NCBI GenBank assembly: GCA_035041965.1
Contig: JAPYMA010001197.1
Location: 1-64,000 of the forward strand
Origin: Anisakis pegreffii
Taxonomy: Eukaryota; Nematoda; Chromadorea; Rhabditida; Anisakidae
Direction: 5' to 3'
Length of the DNA stretch: 64,000 nt
Positions within the stretch are counted from its first letter, which is position 1. Each line of letters opens with the position of its first letter. Shown here one piece after another: positions 11,601 to 24,573 of the stretch. Below the pieces are notes generated by a model. It was not told the origin of the DNA. It saw nothing but the letters and a program-made list of their open reading frames with translations, and searched no databases. Made by a program: the position numbers and the translations under genes.

Positions 11601-14600
11601 GACTGTTGAGTTATCATTTTTTACTCGCTGTGAAGATGGCGTCTGGCCATCGAAAACATATTCAGCAGTGGACATAGTATGCGAGGAAGTGGAACATGAG
11701 AAGGGTTCACATTTGCGAATGTATATAATGAGAACAGTAATGTTTACGTAATTTTTCGAATGTATAATGTTTACGTCTCTGAAGAGCGGACATATCATAG
11801 CACTTTGACTTTTTTCCTAAAGGGTTTGGAAAAGCTCAAATAATCTTATCAGTTTTAGTTGTATAGAGAGCATTCTGTCTCAATTACGTTGCCGAGATAA
11901 ATTTAGCAACTGTTCATGACGGCTTAGCCGACAGCCATTCGTTTATCCATAAATAGAAGCTACCTCATTTGCCGATGACTTCCTTCTTTTGAGAATGAAT
12001 TTTCCCGAAAGTATTGCGATAGTATTGTGAAACGATTCATGTGAACTCGAATGGAAAGCTCAAATGCTTGTCATGAGTGAACCTGGAGTATCGTTGACTA
12101 TCCATATCATAAAGTCTCGATTTCATCCTAACTCAATGGTGTCAAGCCTCTAGGTCGTTGAAGAACGTCTTAATTATTTCGTCGTCTTAATTGGTCATGT
12201 GTAACGTCTTAAGGAATATAAAAATTATTGGTGCAATTCAACATTACCCAGTGCGATCACTTGGAGCTTTTTATTCCATAAACAATATGACAATCTCAAG
12301 CTGGCACAGTAAAAAAAGCTTTTGAAATATTGTTGAAGGATCAAATATACATGTGCTGAATAGATTGTTGTTTGTTTTTTTTTTCGAAAAATACACATGA
12401 TACATTCAGGATGGAGAGCGGAGATACTGATTTAGAGCAGACGCAACGCTATGAAGTTACACTTGTATGATTGATATTTTCGCAATATTTCAACGAAAAC
12501 AAATAACAGTTTGGATTACGCTGAGGAATACGTCATTAATTAATAAATGTACTCACACTGAGATGTGAGAAGAGTTATTAATTAATGATAAAGGTCATAT
12601 GCAGTAAAGATACTCAGAGAGGTTGCATAAAAACTTGGGTATTGTGCACCTTAATGCATACTTATTGAATAAATATAAAGTTGAAAATCTGAGATAAACT
12701 TACGAGTACACGAGAATTCAAAAAACTTAAAATTTTGAAATGAATGAGACCAATTTTTGGAATATATTCGAAAAACTAAAACACTGAATGTAGCAGCAGA
12801 TAAAATGACATCAGATATTGCACGAAAACTGAAGATATTGATTGAGAATAATGAAAAGATTTTGAGACTACAATAAACGTGTATGTAGGCACCTAAACTT
12901 TATTTCTTTGTTCTTAATCGAATTCCTCTAACAGCATCGTAGAGTGGAATCTGTTTGCCCTTAAAAGGCCACCTACGGTAATGTGACTTTTCACATAAGC
13001 TGCAATTTTGATGGGTAATATTCGAGAGAAGATATGACAAACGCAAATATAGGTTGTCAAATGAAGAAGAAAAGCACGCTGAAAATTCTTTAATTGTTGA
13101 GAAGGTAGTGATAGATGTTAAGTGCTGTTCACATGAATATGTAATTATTTGACGATTACTCAATCATCAATAATTGTTTGCCTTCGATTAATGGTCGAAG
13201 TTGAACGAAAATGATTCGATGAATTGGATAATCAATCACTTTTTGAATGAGATCAAATTCTGAGTGTGGGAACAAAATGTTTTTCGCGCATTTGATATGA
13301 GAAATTGATTTTGTGATAATTATGTGTTGTTGATCGAGAACATTTAATCAGCACACTTTTCCTCATTCCATTCACACCACAGACAGAGATCTGTAGTTCC
13401 AGAAACTTTTCATTGACGATTCGATCTCGAAATTTCTGAACCTTCAAGTTTTGTGAGCTTGTCTTAGGTGTTCGTAACGTAAAGTATGTCGTTTTGGTAG
13501 CTTTGCGTTCAGAGTTAATTCGTATCGATGTGTATCAAGCATTCGTTTACTATATGTTGATAAAATTGAACGAGTGAAACGATTGATGTTATTAGCTTCA
13601 TATGATTGCGGAAAAATTTGATTATACTATGCTTATTTGAGTGGGGAGATAACATTCATAAATAGCTGAAATAGAGTTTAGGCAGCTGGAACGAGTTATT
13701 GAATGAGCAAAGCGATGATGTTATGGTTTCGTTTTGGATTGAAGAATGTGATGGATTTTTTTGAGCTTTCTTTTGAATTTTTAGCAATGAGGAGATCTTT
13801 CGTTGTGTGTTTCCGAAGAAGTTTTGATAATTTATGAAAAGGGTGAAGAAATATGATTGTTTCTTAAGTATTTTTAAAATATTTTATGAATTGGGTGAAT
13901 TAGTAAAAAAAAGTTAAATAGTAAAAATTCACACGGTGAATACTGTCCAAGTTTTAGAAAAATCAAGCTTTCAATGAGTGGTTTTCGTTCAAGGAAGATG
14001 CAATTTCGGATTGGCGAAGTTCTCATTTCAGTTCCTTTATAGAAGGTCTTCATAAGCTTCTATACAGTGGTTGTGCTGCTGAAATTTTCATTGTTATACA
14101 TGTCATATTCATTTTTTTCTCTTTATTCCGTTTCATTGGTGTGTTGGTATTCCTAAGATATGTATATCAGTTCATGTTGTTAGGCAATTTGTTTTGACGA
14201 TTGATGAGGAATGTTTGTGGACACTAAAATAGGAATTTGGCATGGTTGCATGAAAAGATGTTTACTGTTAAGATGAAATTGAGACATTTATTTTTATGGA
14301 TTAAAAAAGAGGAGCAAAGAGACGTCGCATTAATCTTGTTTTGCTTCAGGAGGATATAATGGCATTTTCGAAGTGTTCATATCTTTGGAAAAGTTCATAT
14401 TTTTCGAGTATGAGGAAAGCATATCTGTAGATGGGATTTTTTTCTGGACATTGACAACTCGTGTTTGCCAATATGAGCACGAAATTCAAAGTTTCGAACA
14501 AATGCATGAATTGAGAAAAAAGAGATAATTTCGAATATGAACGCTAGTAAAAATTGAAACAAAGGAGTCGCCCATAGACAATTGAACCATTAAAACAAAA

Positions 14601-17600
14601 CATCGTTTTCTGAATTGCTCTGAACTTTGATAATGTTCAGCGTGAATTTAGTCTTTTTGGACTGGTTTGCGTGGGCTCATCAAATTCCTCATTTCACCTC
14701 TTGGCTTAGGTTCGATCAGTGTGCGATTTTGAAAGGCAGTGAATCGTGAAACATCCAAATAATCGGTGTGTTCAGTGAAATAGCATTGATCTGAATAGCT
14801 AATCAAAAATCATATGTGAATCAGTGATCTTCACGAAATCGTTTGCTTGCTGCCACTGATGAACGATCCTAACATTAGTTTGTGAACATTTCTTGAATTA
14901 TGGTTTTTCTTGAATTAGCTTGAGCATTTCTATTGTGCTGAATTTAATTATGGTTCGTCGATAGGTGAAGTTGGCTATTTGTGTGAATTATTTTGTTGAA
15001 TTTATTGCGTTATTCATTTATTCCAACGAAGAGTAAGAGGCTTGTTGGTTTTGTTTTCTTTTCGTTCACCTCTTTTTTCAGATACTTTTCGATTGTTGTT
15101 CTCTAAGAAGAGTTTGCTGATGGACTGCTTTTAGAATTGAAGAATGTTTCGGTTATGACGATGAGATCTGAAGTATATAGGAAGACAGTGCGAATATTAT
15201 AGAGCCTTTTATGATAGAGCCATTCAATGTTCGATGAGATAGATGGATGTTCGTTTCATCAAATTACATCATTTCATTGACTCTGAAGGGACGGACAGAT
15301 GATATGTAGCAGAAGGCGTGGCATTGAGTAGAAGAAGTATTGTTCTTGTTCATCATTAACTAGGTTGAGGGAAGTAAGGCTATTAGCTGAAGCTAGAAAG
15401 TTACAAGCAAGCGCACTCTATAACTAAGCTTCAGTTGCTGAGGAATTATGAAGCGTGTACTCATATATGTTGGTTCGTAACTAACATTCTGATATATTTT
15501 ATTCACAGTGAACATTTCATTGAGATTGGAAAGTGACGTGACACCACGCCCAAAAGATGTATTTTGTGTTTGATTTCATCCCTTTCTTAAATTATACTTT
15601 CGAATAACTGATTGGTGGCTACCATATTGTGATCTATCGTTGAATTGACCGACTTGTCTGACAAGCTGTTGAAAGAGTATTACTCGAAGATCTGATTTTC
15701 AGAGAAGACATTTGTATAGTGTGGAGACTGCAATTCAGTGATAAATTCGAAAACGCTCTGATTAGCGGTGATTTGATCAGTAAATATTCAAGTTGTGTAT
15801 TATTATTGTTGAGTGTGTGCGAAGATATTGTTCGTTTCCTTATTGCCTGATCTGTTTACGTGAATGAGCAGCGATTGGAATCGTGCAAAGTGCAGTTAAT
15901 TGAATCCATATGGGATATACGCTGAACGGTCCTGTGACGGCCGTATTCGTGGTTTGTGGTGTGGTGCTGAACTCGATCACTGTGCTCGTTCTGCTGAAAC
16001 AGCCAAAACGATGCACCACCACCACCACCACCACTACATCATCAACTAGTCGAACGTTGATCAAGCAAAAGGCTTTAACGAGATCGAATGACTCTGTACG
16101 ACTGAGATCGTACATCACCAATTCACGACCGCTCATCTACACGTACCTTTTGTGGATCACCTTCTCGGATACATCCCTGCTGCTGAACGCCTTCTTGATG
16201 TACTGTATGCCCACATTCATGTCATCGTTGGGCTTTTATGCACGTCTCTTTCCCACCTACTACATGCTCAGTAATGCGTCACTGACGTCTTCGGTATGGT
16301 TGATATGCGCACTGATGTTTGAACGATATCGAGCGTTGTGTCGTCCGTTATCGAAGCAATTGAAACAGCGACAGCAAATCACCGTGAATCGTGCGCATAA
16401 AATTCTCACACTGGTACTGTTCATCGCTGTGCTCTTCTCGTTGCCTCGCCTGTTTGAGTTGTCTGTTTTCGAGTATGATGGGGAACTGTACGTGAAGCAA
16501 ACAGTTTTGGTGAACAATCGTTTGTATATGATTGGCTATCGAATCATCGGTGGCCTCTTGTTCTATTCACTTTTCCCATATATTGGCCTCTTCACGATGT
16601 CCACACGAATCTCATTCGCTTTGCATCAAGCGGCCAAAGAAAGGCAACGTTTAGCCTCCGCAACAGTACTGTCAGCGTCATCGCAACGTCTGTTGTCGTC
16701 TGCACAAAAGACGGCCGAATCTGAATTGATTCTGTTGGCGGTCATGGCCAAATTTCTACTCTCAAGACTAATGCCGACAGCGTTGGATGTTGCTGAGCAT
16801 GTGATCTCAGCGAAAGAATTTCTGAATTCTGACACTGCAACAATTTGTGTTGACATCAGCAATTTGTTGGTGGTGATCTCGAGTGCGACAAATTTCTTCA
16901 TTTATTTCTCGTTTTCTCGTTCGTTTCGACACGCAGTCTGTCCACCATTTGTGACTGCTGCCTCATCGCTGAGTTGGTGTTATTGTTGTTGTTGTTGTTT
17001 TTGCCGTCAAAAAAGTGTTGTGTCGTTGAGCAGTAATCAGCCGAACAGACCAAATAATGCGACAAATTCGTTTCGTTCGGAACTGAAAATGCTCTCGCAC
17101 AATCTAAATACTTCACTTCTTGCTACTAGAGCCTCATCATCGGGTGTTATCGCCAACAACAATAGTAATGATAACTGTGATTCAAACTGCTCATCAACTA
17201 TTCATCCAATAACACTGTCGACACGTAACGATTTGATTGTGCCACCAGCAAAAACTGAAATGCTCATTTGATTAAAACTTTATGTAAGTATTTACGTTGT
17301 ATTGTATCTTCAGTGTATTTTTCAGTGTCAACTGAGGTTTTGAAATGTATTCTCTAGATATTTTTACTGATAGATTGCGTCATCGATTGTCACATACGCA
17401 CACAAACAACAAAGTGAGTAGTCAGTTAGCTTTCTGTAATGATTCCGACGGTGTTTGATGTATTGTGATGCCACCCACTGCTGAGGTGATAAGTTTTGTG
17501 ATCATTTTGAAGCATTCCCATAATTTCGAAATCATTAATGAACGAATGAATAAATAAGGTTTTTGAAAGTCGTAGTCAGCGAATAAATTTCAGCTGATAA

Positions 17601-20600
17601 ATTGTTACTCGAAAAATTTTTCAGCCAGTGATATTGCAATAATATCGTTCTGTTTCGATTCTCAGAACGATGACTAATGCCTGCAAAGTTAATTTACCTG
17701 AAAACTTGAGGTTATTCATCAGAGATATTTTCCTATCGCGACTCGTCTGAACACCATTTACGTATTATAAAATAGTTCCGTTAACAACTTCAATATGTTA
17801 TGATTATTATATAACGTCTCTTCCTGTTCACCATTTTCATAATGGTGTCTTTTGTTTGTTCTATTCAGTCATTTCATTATTACAAAGTAAATGTGAAAGA
17901 ACTGAGAATTTATTAAGCGCTTTTTGCATGTACTATTGAGTGAGTGCACTAGGAGAAATTGTTGTCATATTGAGTAATTCCTTTTTATCACTTTTTTTGA
18001 CAACTGTGAGCAAAATTCATATTTTTTGAGTGTTGTACATTGCGGAAACATTATTCGCCGACATTTGAGCCGTGTAAATAATTTATGCTATGAAATTTCA
18101 ATAATTCATTGAAGATTTTGTTACTGCCATCAGCGACGAAGAGCGGAACATAATTGTTTGATGCGTGATTTCCTGAAAATTTCGTGACGTTTTATAGACA
18201 TGAGCTTTTAAGGCAATGTGCTGTCGCAAAAAGGAATTAAATTGAACACATAACGTTCTATTTCGTGTTAACGTTTTTTGAGACTTACAGACGTCTCAAA
18301 CAAGTTGTGACAAACGATTTTATGGCGTGAATGTTTATCGAAACTCCGAGAAAAAATTTTTTTTCTCAATTTAACATCACAGAATGCAAGATTGTGAGTT
18401 GTTCTTACAATTAGACAAATTTTGCAATGATCCTGAGGTTCGTTGTATAAGCGAAATGATAGGCATGAAAGTGACACACGTAAAGAGAATAGTGTTTTTG
18501 GAAGAGTTCCTCGTTTTTTTTTCAATTCATAGGCATTTCTCTACAGAAATGATTTTCCCTTCGATTTCTTGAATTCAAATGGAGAGATATTCTTAGCGAA
18601 TGAAAAGTGCTGAAGTTTCTGTTTGTATACATTCCTCAATGCGGAATTGCCATGTTAATTATTTTAGTTGCTCGTGCAACTCGGTGCATTTTATGCGCTG
18701 ATTGTGAGTTCATTTTGTACATTTATTGCTTAAGTGTTTAGGGAAATGTTGCGTTTTTAAACAGAGAATTGGTGTGTTTGTTGAAGTTGGAAACCGTTTA
18801 GTGACTGTTATAATTTAGAAATATCGGAAAGGAGATAAGTGAGTGAATGCGTTTAGGGTTGGGTTTTTTTTAGTTCTTTCACAAATGCCAATAACGATTT
18901 ATTCAAACAGTCATTTTTATGGATTAATTCCAGTCTGATGCGTTCGTTCATGTTTTGCAATTTCAGTCAACTTCTCTGCTATGGAAGACGAATTCAAGCA
19001 CACGAACTTGAGGCACGTATCAACGTGAGTTGTTTTTTGTTCTTCATTCAACCGTATCAATTCGTTTTAGTGAGAGCATAGAATTTTTTTAGAATTTCTG
19101 CGATAAACAAACGTTTTATCGTTTCATAAATGGTAATGTTCAAAAAATTTCATCGCACGAATGTTCAGTTGTGAGCAAAAATCTAGCTCAAATGAGCAAA
19201 CAAATGGTTAAATTGAAAAAAAAGTACTTATGGAAAAATGCAAAATGCAGATGCGGCTAAATGCGTTCGGTTCATTTCGTTGAGTTGTTTGTTAGCTGTC
19301 CATTTAGTGTGTATTAGTGTTGTTCAATGTCAATCATTCACACGCAGTAATGCTCGGAAATTTCAATGAATTGCTGAAATTTTCTCAGAATAGAAGCAAA
19401 CTTCGCACAAAATTTGGTCAGAAAAGTCTTTGAACTGTTACGATTCGTTTCACAACCAAACAAAAAAATCGTCGACATGTTGCGTATTGTTAACCGAATG
19501 TTAAATAATGGTTTAATACACATACTGCGTATGTGAATGTGGTGAATGGAAATGTTTTTGCCTATTGAAGCCATACATATTAACTTCGCTTGATTGCATT
19601 GTGATCAGCTGATGGATCACTTAATTGACTGTGTCTATTCGACTAGTTAATGAACCTTTATCGATGAATTGATAAAACGTGCGGTGAAGTGAGTGTATTA
19701 AAAAAAGTGCTAAAATGAAATGTGCTGAATGAGTTTTGGTGTGTTTACGCAATGGCTGAATGTTGTGTTGTAAAGAGGAGAGGGAGGGCGTTTGAGCAGC
19801 CGAATTATATTACGGTGAATATTACAGAAACATCTTTTTTCATAAGTGATAATTAGAAATAAATTGTGAATTGGCGACGACAATCATTAGAAGAGAATCG
19901 TGTGAGGTGCATCGAAATGTTATGGTATTAGCAAAATGAGAAACCGGAAGTGAGTGGATTTGTTAGAAGTTTTAAGTCGTCTTTATTAGTTGATTAAAAA
20001 CGAAAAGTAGAATTATCGAATGATGAATGAGTGGATGACGAGTTGAGAGATTCAATATTTTTAAGGTATATTTTCAGTTAATTTTGAGTTGAACAGTTAC
20101 TTTTGAGATAATTAACATGTGAAAAATCTCATATGATGCCTACGTGAACAGTCACATTGGAAGCAAAAAACTAGTATAGTTTAGCACAATTTTACTGGTT
20201 TGAAATATATTTTTGTGGGGAATTTTTGGCTGATTTGTGAGATGTTACATGACGGAAAGAGCAAAAAAATGATGCTTCCGAATGATCGAGAAATAATCTT
20301 CATGAATGCAAGATAATTAAGCAGAAGACTGCGTGTAGCATCATCATTGTATCGTTGTGAAATACATAAGAAAAAGTTGAATAGGAAGGAATATACAAGC
20401 TTGAGGGCAATTATTTAATCACGCGAAGGGCAATATTCATTTTTTGTGGCATTAAGAATCCCTTGTCGTTTGATAAAAGTGCAACTACTGAGAATATGGA
20501 CAAGAAGAGGGATTCTTCGAAGTTTTTAATGAGCAGAAATTCTCAGTAGAACAAAAAAGATGCGGTGTTCAGTTAGTTATTGGTGTTTTTGTTACTGTTG

Positions 20601-23600
20601 TGGGATTATTGATGAATACTTTTCGTTGAAGTTTTTTGGTAACGTAATTTTTTAGTTTAGTTACGAGTTGGTTTCTTTTTTTTCTTCGATCTCATTGGTT
20701 TTTCTTTGGTTTATTATTTTGGTTATATTATATATCGCAGTTATCGGAATTATATTATATTATCGGAATTCTAGAAATTACAATTGTGATTGTGAGTATT
20801 GTTGATGCATTTGATTTGTTGATGTCGATCGTAAGGTAGTTATTAAAAATGAAAGGACTGAATGCATGCGTTTGGAAGGACGTATTTCATAGTTTTGAGC
20901 GAATTATTGGCATCGCTATCGTTTCCATTTGTTTCTTTTTTTGTGCAAAACGACGATCTAATTGAGTGTTGATGAAAGAATTTGCTCTAGCAAAATGGCT
21001 TTATCTTTATCAACTGATAAGTTTTATTATGCTTGTATCGTTGTCATTTCACGAGGATTTTACACGATTCATCTTGATTCTTGATCGTATTGCAAATAAA
21101 TGTTGACGAATGTTCGTTTTCTTCAAATAACAAATCGATTGACGAAAATCTATCTCGACATTGATCACGAAAATCTATCGCAACTTTTGACGTGTTGAAA
21201 TATTTTGTTTGGTTTATTTCATTGTGATTGTTTAAAATTATTCGAGAAAGTGATTTGTGAATGAGAAATCAATTTCAATCATCAATTTATCAGTTTAAAG
21301 TTTATGCGAACAATTCATTATTTGCGCTCGGGGAATTAATCCATGGAGAACTCTATTCACTTCAGTAGCGTGCCTCATGAATTGTGTTTGTATCGATGCA
21401 GTTGAGGTTTTGTGTGGGGGAATCGGGCAGATGATATATTGAGTAGACGAACCATGAATATGGGGAAATAATAGAGATTTTTGAATAAGTGGAACGTTTC
21501 GATGGATCATTCAAGGAAAGATGCTCGAACTTTCAATCATTTTTAGAAATGAAATAAGAAATATATTGTTGATGAAATTTTTTGGTTGATGAAATATTTC
21601 GATCAGATTCATTCCCGCTAACATATGTATTCGTAATGCTTTGCAACTGTTTCGATTTTATTGTTTGTGTTGGGGTGATGTTGTTTTTTTAGTAGTGATA
21701 GTATTGTATTATCATTGTTATTATTATTCTCATTGTCGGTACAAATAACAGTAATTTTCAGCATTGAATGCTAAAAATTTCGTATTTTTGAGGTAATCAT
21801 CATTTTATCTCCATAGGGACGTTTAGTATTCTCATACGATGTTTTCGAATTTTTTCGTTTCCTCGAAAATATTTTCAACTCAAATGTGAAAATGGATTTA
21901 TGAAATATATTTTCCATCGCAGAAGAAATTGTTTTCTGTTTTTCAGGCGGTGACCGCTGCAACAATTCGTGAAGTATCAACGCGTATATTTCGAAATCGT
22001 CCATTTGCATATACAGTTGTCGGTGAGTGAGTTGGCTGTTGTTTGCAATTAAGTTTCGTCTTATCGATCTCGTTGTTTTCGAAATATATCGAATACTACC
22101 ACAGAAATCTTCTGAAGGCATCTAAAGATCGTTGTGAAGTGACGAATTATTCTCTAATGATATCTCTGAAATGTGAGAACGTTAATCGGCGAAGTGCTTA
22201 TGTAAGCCTTTGTTGTTTATTCAGTGAGTTGAACTGTCACTCAAATAATGGAACAAATAAAGTTTTTTAATTAAGCATACGCATTAGAAGCATGCATTGT
22301 TAAGCAACAAAGTATGGCTGGATGGTCACAGAAATTTTCGTAATTCTTCGCTAATTGTTTATTTCATAGCAAATTCGACTGGAAATTTGTAACTGCTCGA
22401 CAGTTGAGGGATGAAGTGTTGTGAAGTTGAGATGAACGAACGGTTGATTGATTATTTCATGCGTTTAGTTGTGAAAAGAGGGACGTTCACCATGCAGGCT
22501 TGCAGGATAGAATAAATAGAAATGAAAATTGCGGGGCGATTTTTTTAGCAGGAAAAAATTGAAAAGAAAATGAAATTTTGTGGAGGCTGTTATTTGTTTC
22601 TTTTTAAAGTAATCGGAAATGATTGAAAAAGACTGAGGGTATTTGAATGTCACATTTTTGTGATTAATTGAATCTTTAACTCGTAAGTATCAGCAATTAA
22701 TAACGTGTCTTTGCTGTTGTTGTTGTTGCTGCTGATGTCTTGCTAGTGAAGTGATCAGTCGGTGTTTGTCCGTTTTTATACGTGTTCCAAACATTGTTCA
22801 TGTTTAATCCGACGAAAAGCGATTTATCTTCATCACTTTATCTAAGCATTCTTAATCAATCATGATTTCATTGGTACACTTTGCGATTGTTTTGATGATG
22901 AGAGTATTTGGAGGTGTTCGGTGAGAACTCTTCGCTTTTAATGTTCGACATTGTGTTGTTGAATTTTTGTGTAGGTAATAGTAGTAGTTGTTGTAAGGTA
23001 TCTTGTTTCAAAGAGCTTAAGTTGTTTTACGGTTGCTTACAAGACTGTTTCTTAACTGGAAAAGCTTTCTTTTTGGTTTCCACCAAGTTTCCAAACTAGC
23101 TTGTAGGAGATATTATATTTCATTGACGTCAAATGATTTTGTTCGTTTGAGTTTGGTTATTTGAAGTACTGGATAATGTATGCATGCAAATGTTCAACTG
23201 ATAATGTTTGGTGGATGCATTTTGGCGATTGTTTCAGATTTGCTTTTGAATAATGCATTCGTCTGATCGGTGATGATTATGAATTGAGTGGATCTCAGAA
23301 AAAATATTTTTGCGTGAATAATCGTGGATTCACGCAAGGAAAACATTTCCTTGTTTTTTTTGTGTATTTTATTCGAATGGGAATCGATTCGGTTCATTCT
23401 TCATTCATTTATCAAGCAGTCTCTTTTTCGTGTTATATTAAAACATTGTTCGCCAATTGCATTCGAAAAAATCATCATCGTCTAGTCAATAGCATTGTTT
23501 TGTGTAGAGATTCTATGCTGCCATTTACACCACTACTTTTATCGATGAAAATTTGAGAATAATGGTAATAATAATAGTCATAATGATTATTATTATTGCT

Positions 23601-24531
23601 GTTATATTGATATTAATATTAGTGAACGAACACAAAGACAAGTCCACAAGGAGAACTCGAAGTGAGTAACTCTCGAGTGATTGTTAGCAATTTCACCGGT
23701 TGGATTGTATTAATATGAGGCGTTGGGTGTCCGATCGCAACTTGTAAACATTTTAATCGGCTGCTGGCATTTATGGGTGTCACCATTATGAAAGTGTAGC
23801 AAAACAAGAAATACGAAACCTTTTTGCAATGTTTTCGTTATGGATTGCAATGTCGAGTTTCATGTTGGAAATTCATTTGTAAATCGATTTTTGTGCCAGG
23901 CGAAAATTTTAGCAGTCCGTCCAGGTGAACATTTAATTGACTCTTCCATATGAAATTTGATTGCAGATGAAAATATTGTTGAACAACAATACTTTCAACA
24001 ACAGGATAAAATTTAAAATAGATCAATGAAAAATGGATGAGTGTGAATACAAATAAGACTTATTTATCAGAAATGAATCTTATGTGTGTTCTTCGTTGAT
24101 TAGCTGATCTAATATCGATCGGTCAATTGAATGTAAAGTTAAGAAAATTTTTTTCGACTCGTAAAATGCTCGAAAGATTCTTCGTAATTGTTAAAATGTT
24201 CTGAGGAAAAGTATTGGACAGTGTTTCATCAGATTTCATAGAACTGAACTCGCAGTAAATGTTGACTGGTTGTTAGCGTTGCTGCTGAGTGTATTCTGCT
24301 TTTGTCGTTTCGTGATGTGGTCGACTCTATAACTCTGTTTTGTTGAGATGAAGAGTGAACAGATTAGTGAAAGCGATGGTGTGTAGAATAATATTGAAAT
24401 GGAAGCCAAGTTTATAACGAAATGCCACTCTATAAGATCGGATTTATGAGGTGAATAATGTGATGCGAGTAATTTCAGGTCGAACGCATGAGTGGCCATC
24501 TGCCGACTATATCGCTTCGAGACTACGATAA
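2685..24531 (+). CDS. mppb-1: mitochondrial processing peptidase beta subunit (M16 zinc protease), 12 exons
   Basis: Exons: 2685-2756, 3011-3139, 3730-3816, 3933-4062, 4495-4693, 4909-5095, 5608-5712, 7250-7449, 7956-8072, 18967-19024, 21947-22022, 24479-24531. All junctions are GT-AG and keep frame, giving 470 residues, close to the usual beta-MPP length. The catalytic subunit cleaves presequences from proteins imported into the mitochondrial matrix, acting with the alpha subunit. The zinc site is intact: HFLEH at residues 88-92 and the third ligand E168 (LREMQEVE), 76 residues after H92 as in the family. The intact first His argues against the inactive complex III core paralog (UCR-1). The Arg-rich N-terminus ([14 protein letters not shown]) is a good matrix presequence. 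Other family landmarks are [29 protein letters not shown] and the C-terminal VVGRTHEWP. Acceptors of exons 2 and 9 are unusual (TTTTAAG, TTTAAG). Intron 9 (10894 bp) hosts a GPCR gene. I am very sure of the family and fairly sure of each boundary. Confidence 0.95.
3209..3248. repeat. near-perfect 19-bp palindrome in mppb intron 2
   Basis: ATGTGAATATTCAGTGAAT (3209-3227) pairs with 3230-3248 across a 2-nt TT gap, with one mismatch that would be a G-U pair in RNA. Intron 2 (3140-3729) is otherwise rich in ATTCATT/AATGAAT words and holds no exon I can see. Confidence 0.6.
5713..7249 (+). other. mppb intron 7, with AGTAATA-type simple repeat
   Basis: About 1.5 kb between exons 7 and 8. Positions 5755-5960 are a degenerate AGTAATAATA-type microsatellite. 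The rest is AT-rich and I see no gene or strong structure in it. Confidence 0.6.
7450..7955 (+). other. mppb intron 8, nothing recognised
   Basis: This AT-rich intron is bounded by a GTGAGG donor and a TTTAAG acceptor. An earlier AAG acceptor at 7939 would create a stop codon at the junction. The acceptor at 7955 restores the conserved [11 protein letters not shown], so that boundary is chosen by protein conservation. Confidence 0.7.
11113..11347 (+). repeat. 76-bp tandem repeat, three copies
   Basis: Copies lie at 11113-11188, 11189-11264 and 11265-11339, with a few bases of a fourth. They differ at only a handful of positions, so the amplification is recent. There are no spacers and the arrangement is not CRISPR-like. 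It lies inside mppb intron 9. Confidence 0.85.
12533..12588 (+). repeat. 56-nt hairpin, 14+6 bp stem
   Basis: TCATTAATTAATAA (12533-12546) and its exact complement (12575-12588) form the base. A symmetric 5x5 internal loop follows, then CTCACA/TGTGAG with a 6-nt loop CTGAGA. The shape resembles a short small-RNA precursor, but the lower arm is very AT-rich, so it may simply be a palindrome. Confidence 0.6.
15910..17274 (+). CDS. rhodopsin-family GPCR (peptide-receptor-like), intronless, nested in mppb intron 9
   Basis: A single-exon frame of 453 residues with seven hydrophobic helices. Visible family marks: N21 in TM1 (VVLNS), D87 in TM2 (FSDTSLL), E138-R139-Y140 at the TM3 end followed by RALCRPL, P179 in TM4, P223 in TM5, P289 in TM6 (SRLMP), and N328-F-F-I-Y332 in TM7 in place of NPxxY. 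This pattern resembles nematode FMRFamide/neuropeptide receptors, though I cannot name a ligand. The first intracellular loop carries an eight-Thr run (residues 36-43) encoded by an ACC repeat. After helix 8 there is a Cys cluster (residues 357-365, CYCCCCCFC), a likely palmitoylation site, then a Ser/Asn-rich tail. Only about seven residues precede TM1. An in-frame TGA nine bases before the ATG with no AG between excludes an upstream coding exon at that junction. AATAAA at 17549 may end the mRNA. Confidence 0.85.
17275..18966 (+). other. rest of mppb intron 9 and GPCR 3' region
   Basis: It contains the probable GPCR 3' UTR with a poly(A) signal AATAAA at 17549-17554, then AT-rich intron to the TTTCAG acceptor at 18966. 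The minus-strand frame at 18268-18525 has no supporting features. Confidence 0.55.
19025..21946 (+). other. mppb intron 10, nothing recognised
   Basis: About 2.9 kb of AT-rich sequence between a GTGAGT donor and a TTTTTCAG acceptor. There is a short duplication of TATCGGAATT near 20732-20770. I see no gene. Confidence 0.55.
22023..24478 (+). other. mppb intron 11, with one short inverted repeat
   Basis: About 2.5 kb. TTGCGTGAAT (23310-23319) and its complement (23328-23337) flank an 8-nt gap. A TAATAATAAT-like simple repeat lies around 23560-23625. No exon is visible. Confidence 0.55.
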
Positions 24532-24567
24532 AAGCTGCTGCAGATAAGCGGCGAATGAATAATGAAG

Positions 24568-24573
24568 AATAAA
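24568..24573 (+). terminator. poly(A) signal of mppb
   Basis: AATAAA lies 37 bases after the mppb stop codon, a typical short nematode 3' UTR. Confidence 0.65.

Larger units (their letters stand above)
8073..15909 (+). other. mppb intron 9, part upstream of the nested GPCR
   Basis: Nearly 8 kb of AT-rich DNA without a convincing gene. It includes a three-copy 76-bp tandem repeat (11113-11339) and a 56-nt hairpin (12533-12588), listed separately. The 107-codon minus-strand frame at 11475-11798 and the shorter frames here lack splice support and family features. The last few hundred bases probably carry the GPCR promoter. Confidence 0.55.

Noticed and set aside
15840..17116. Minus-strand frames opposite the GPCR
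   Set aside because: Shadows of the receptor codons; the + frame has all receptor landmarks.
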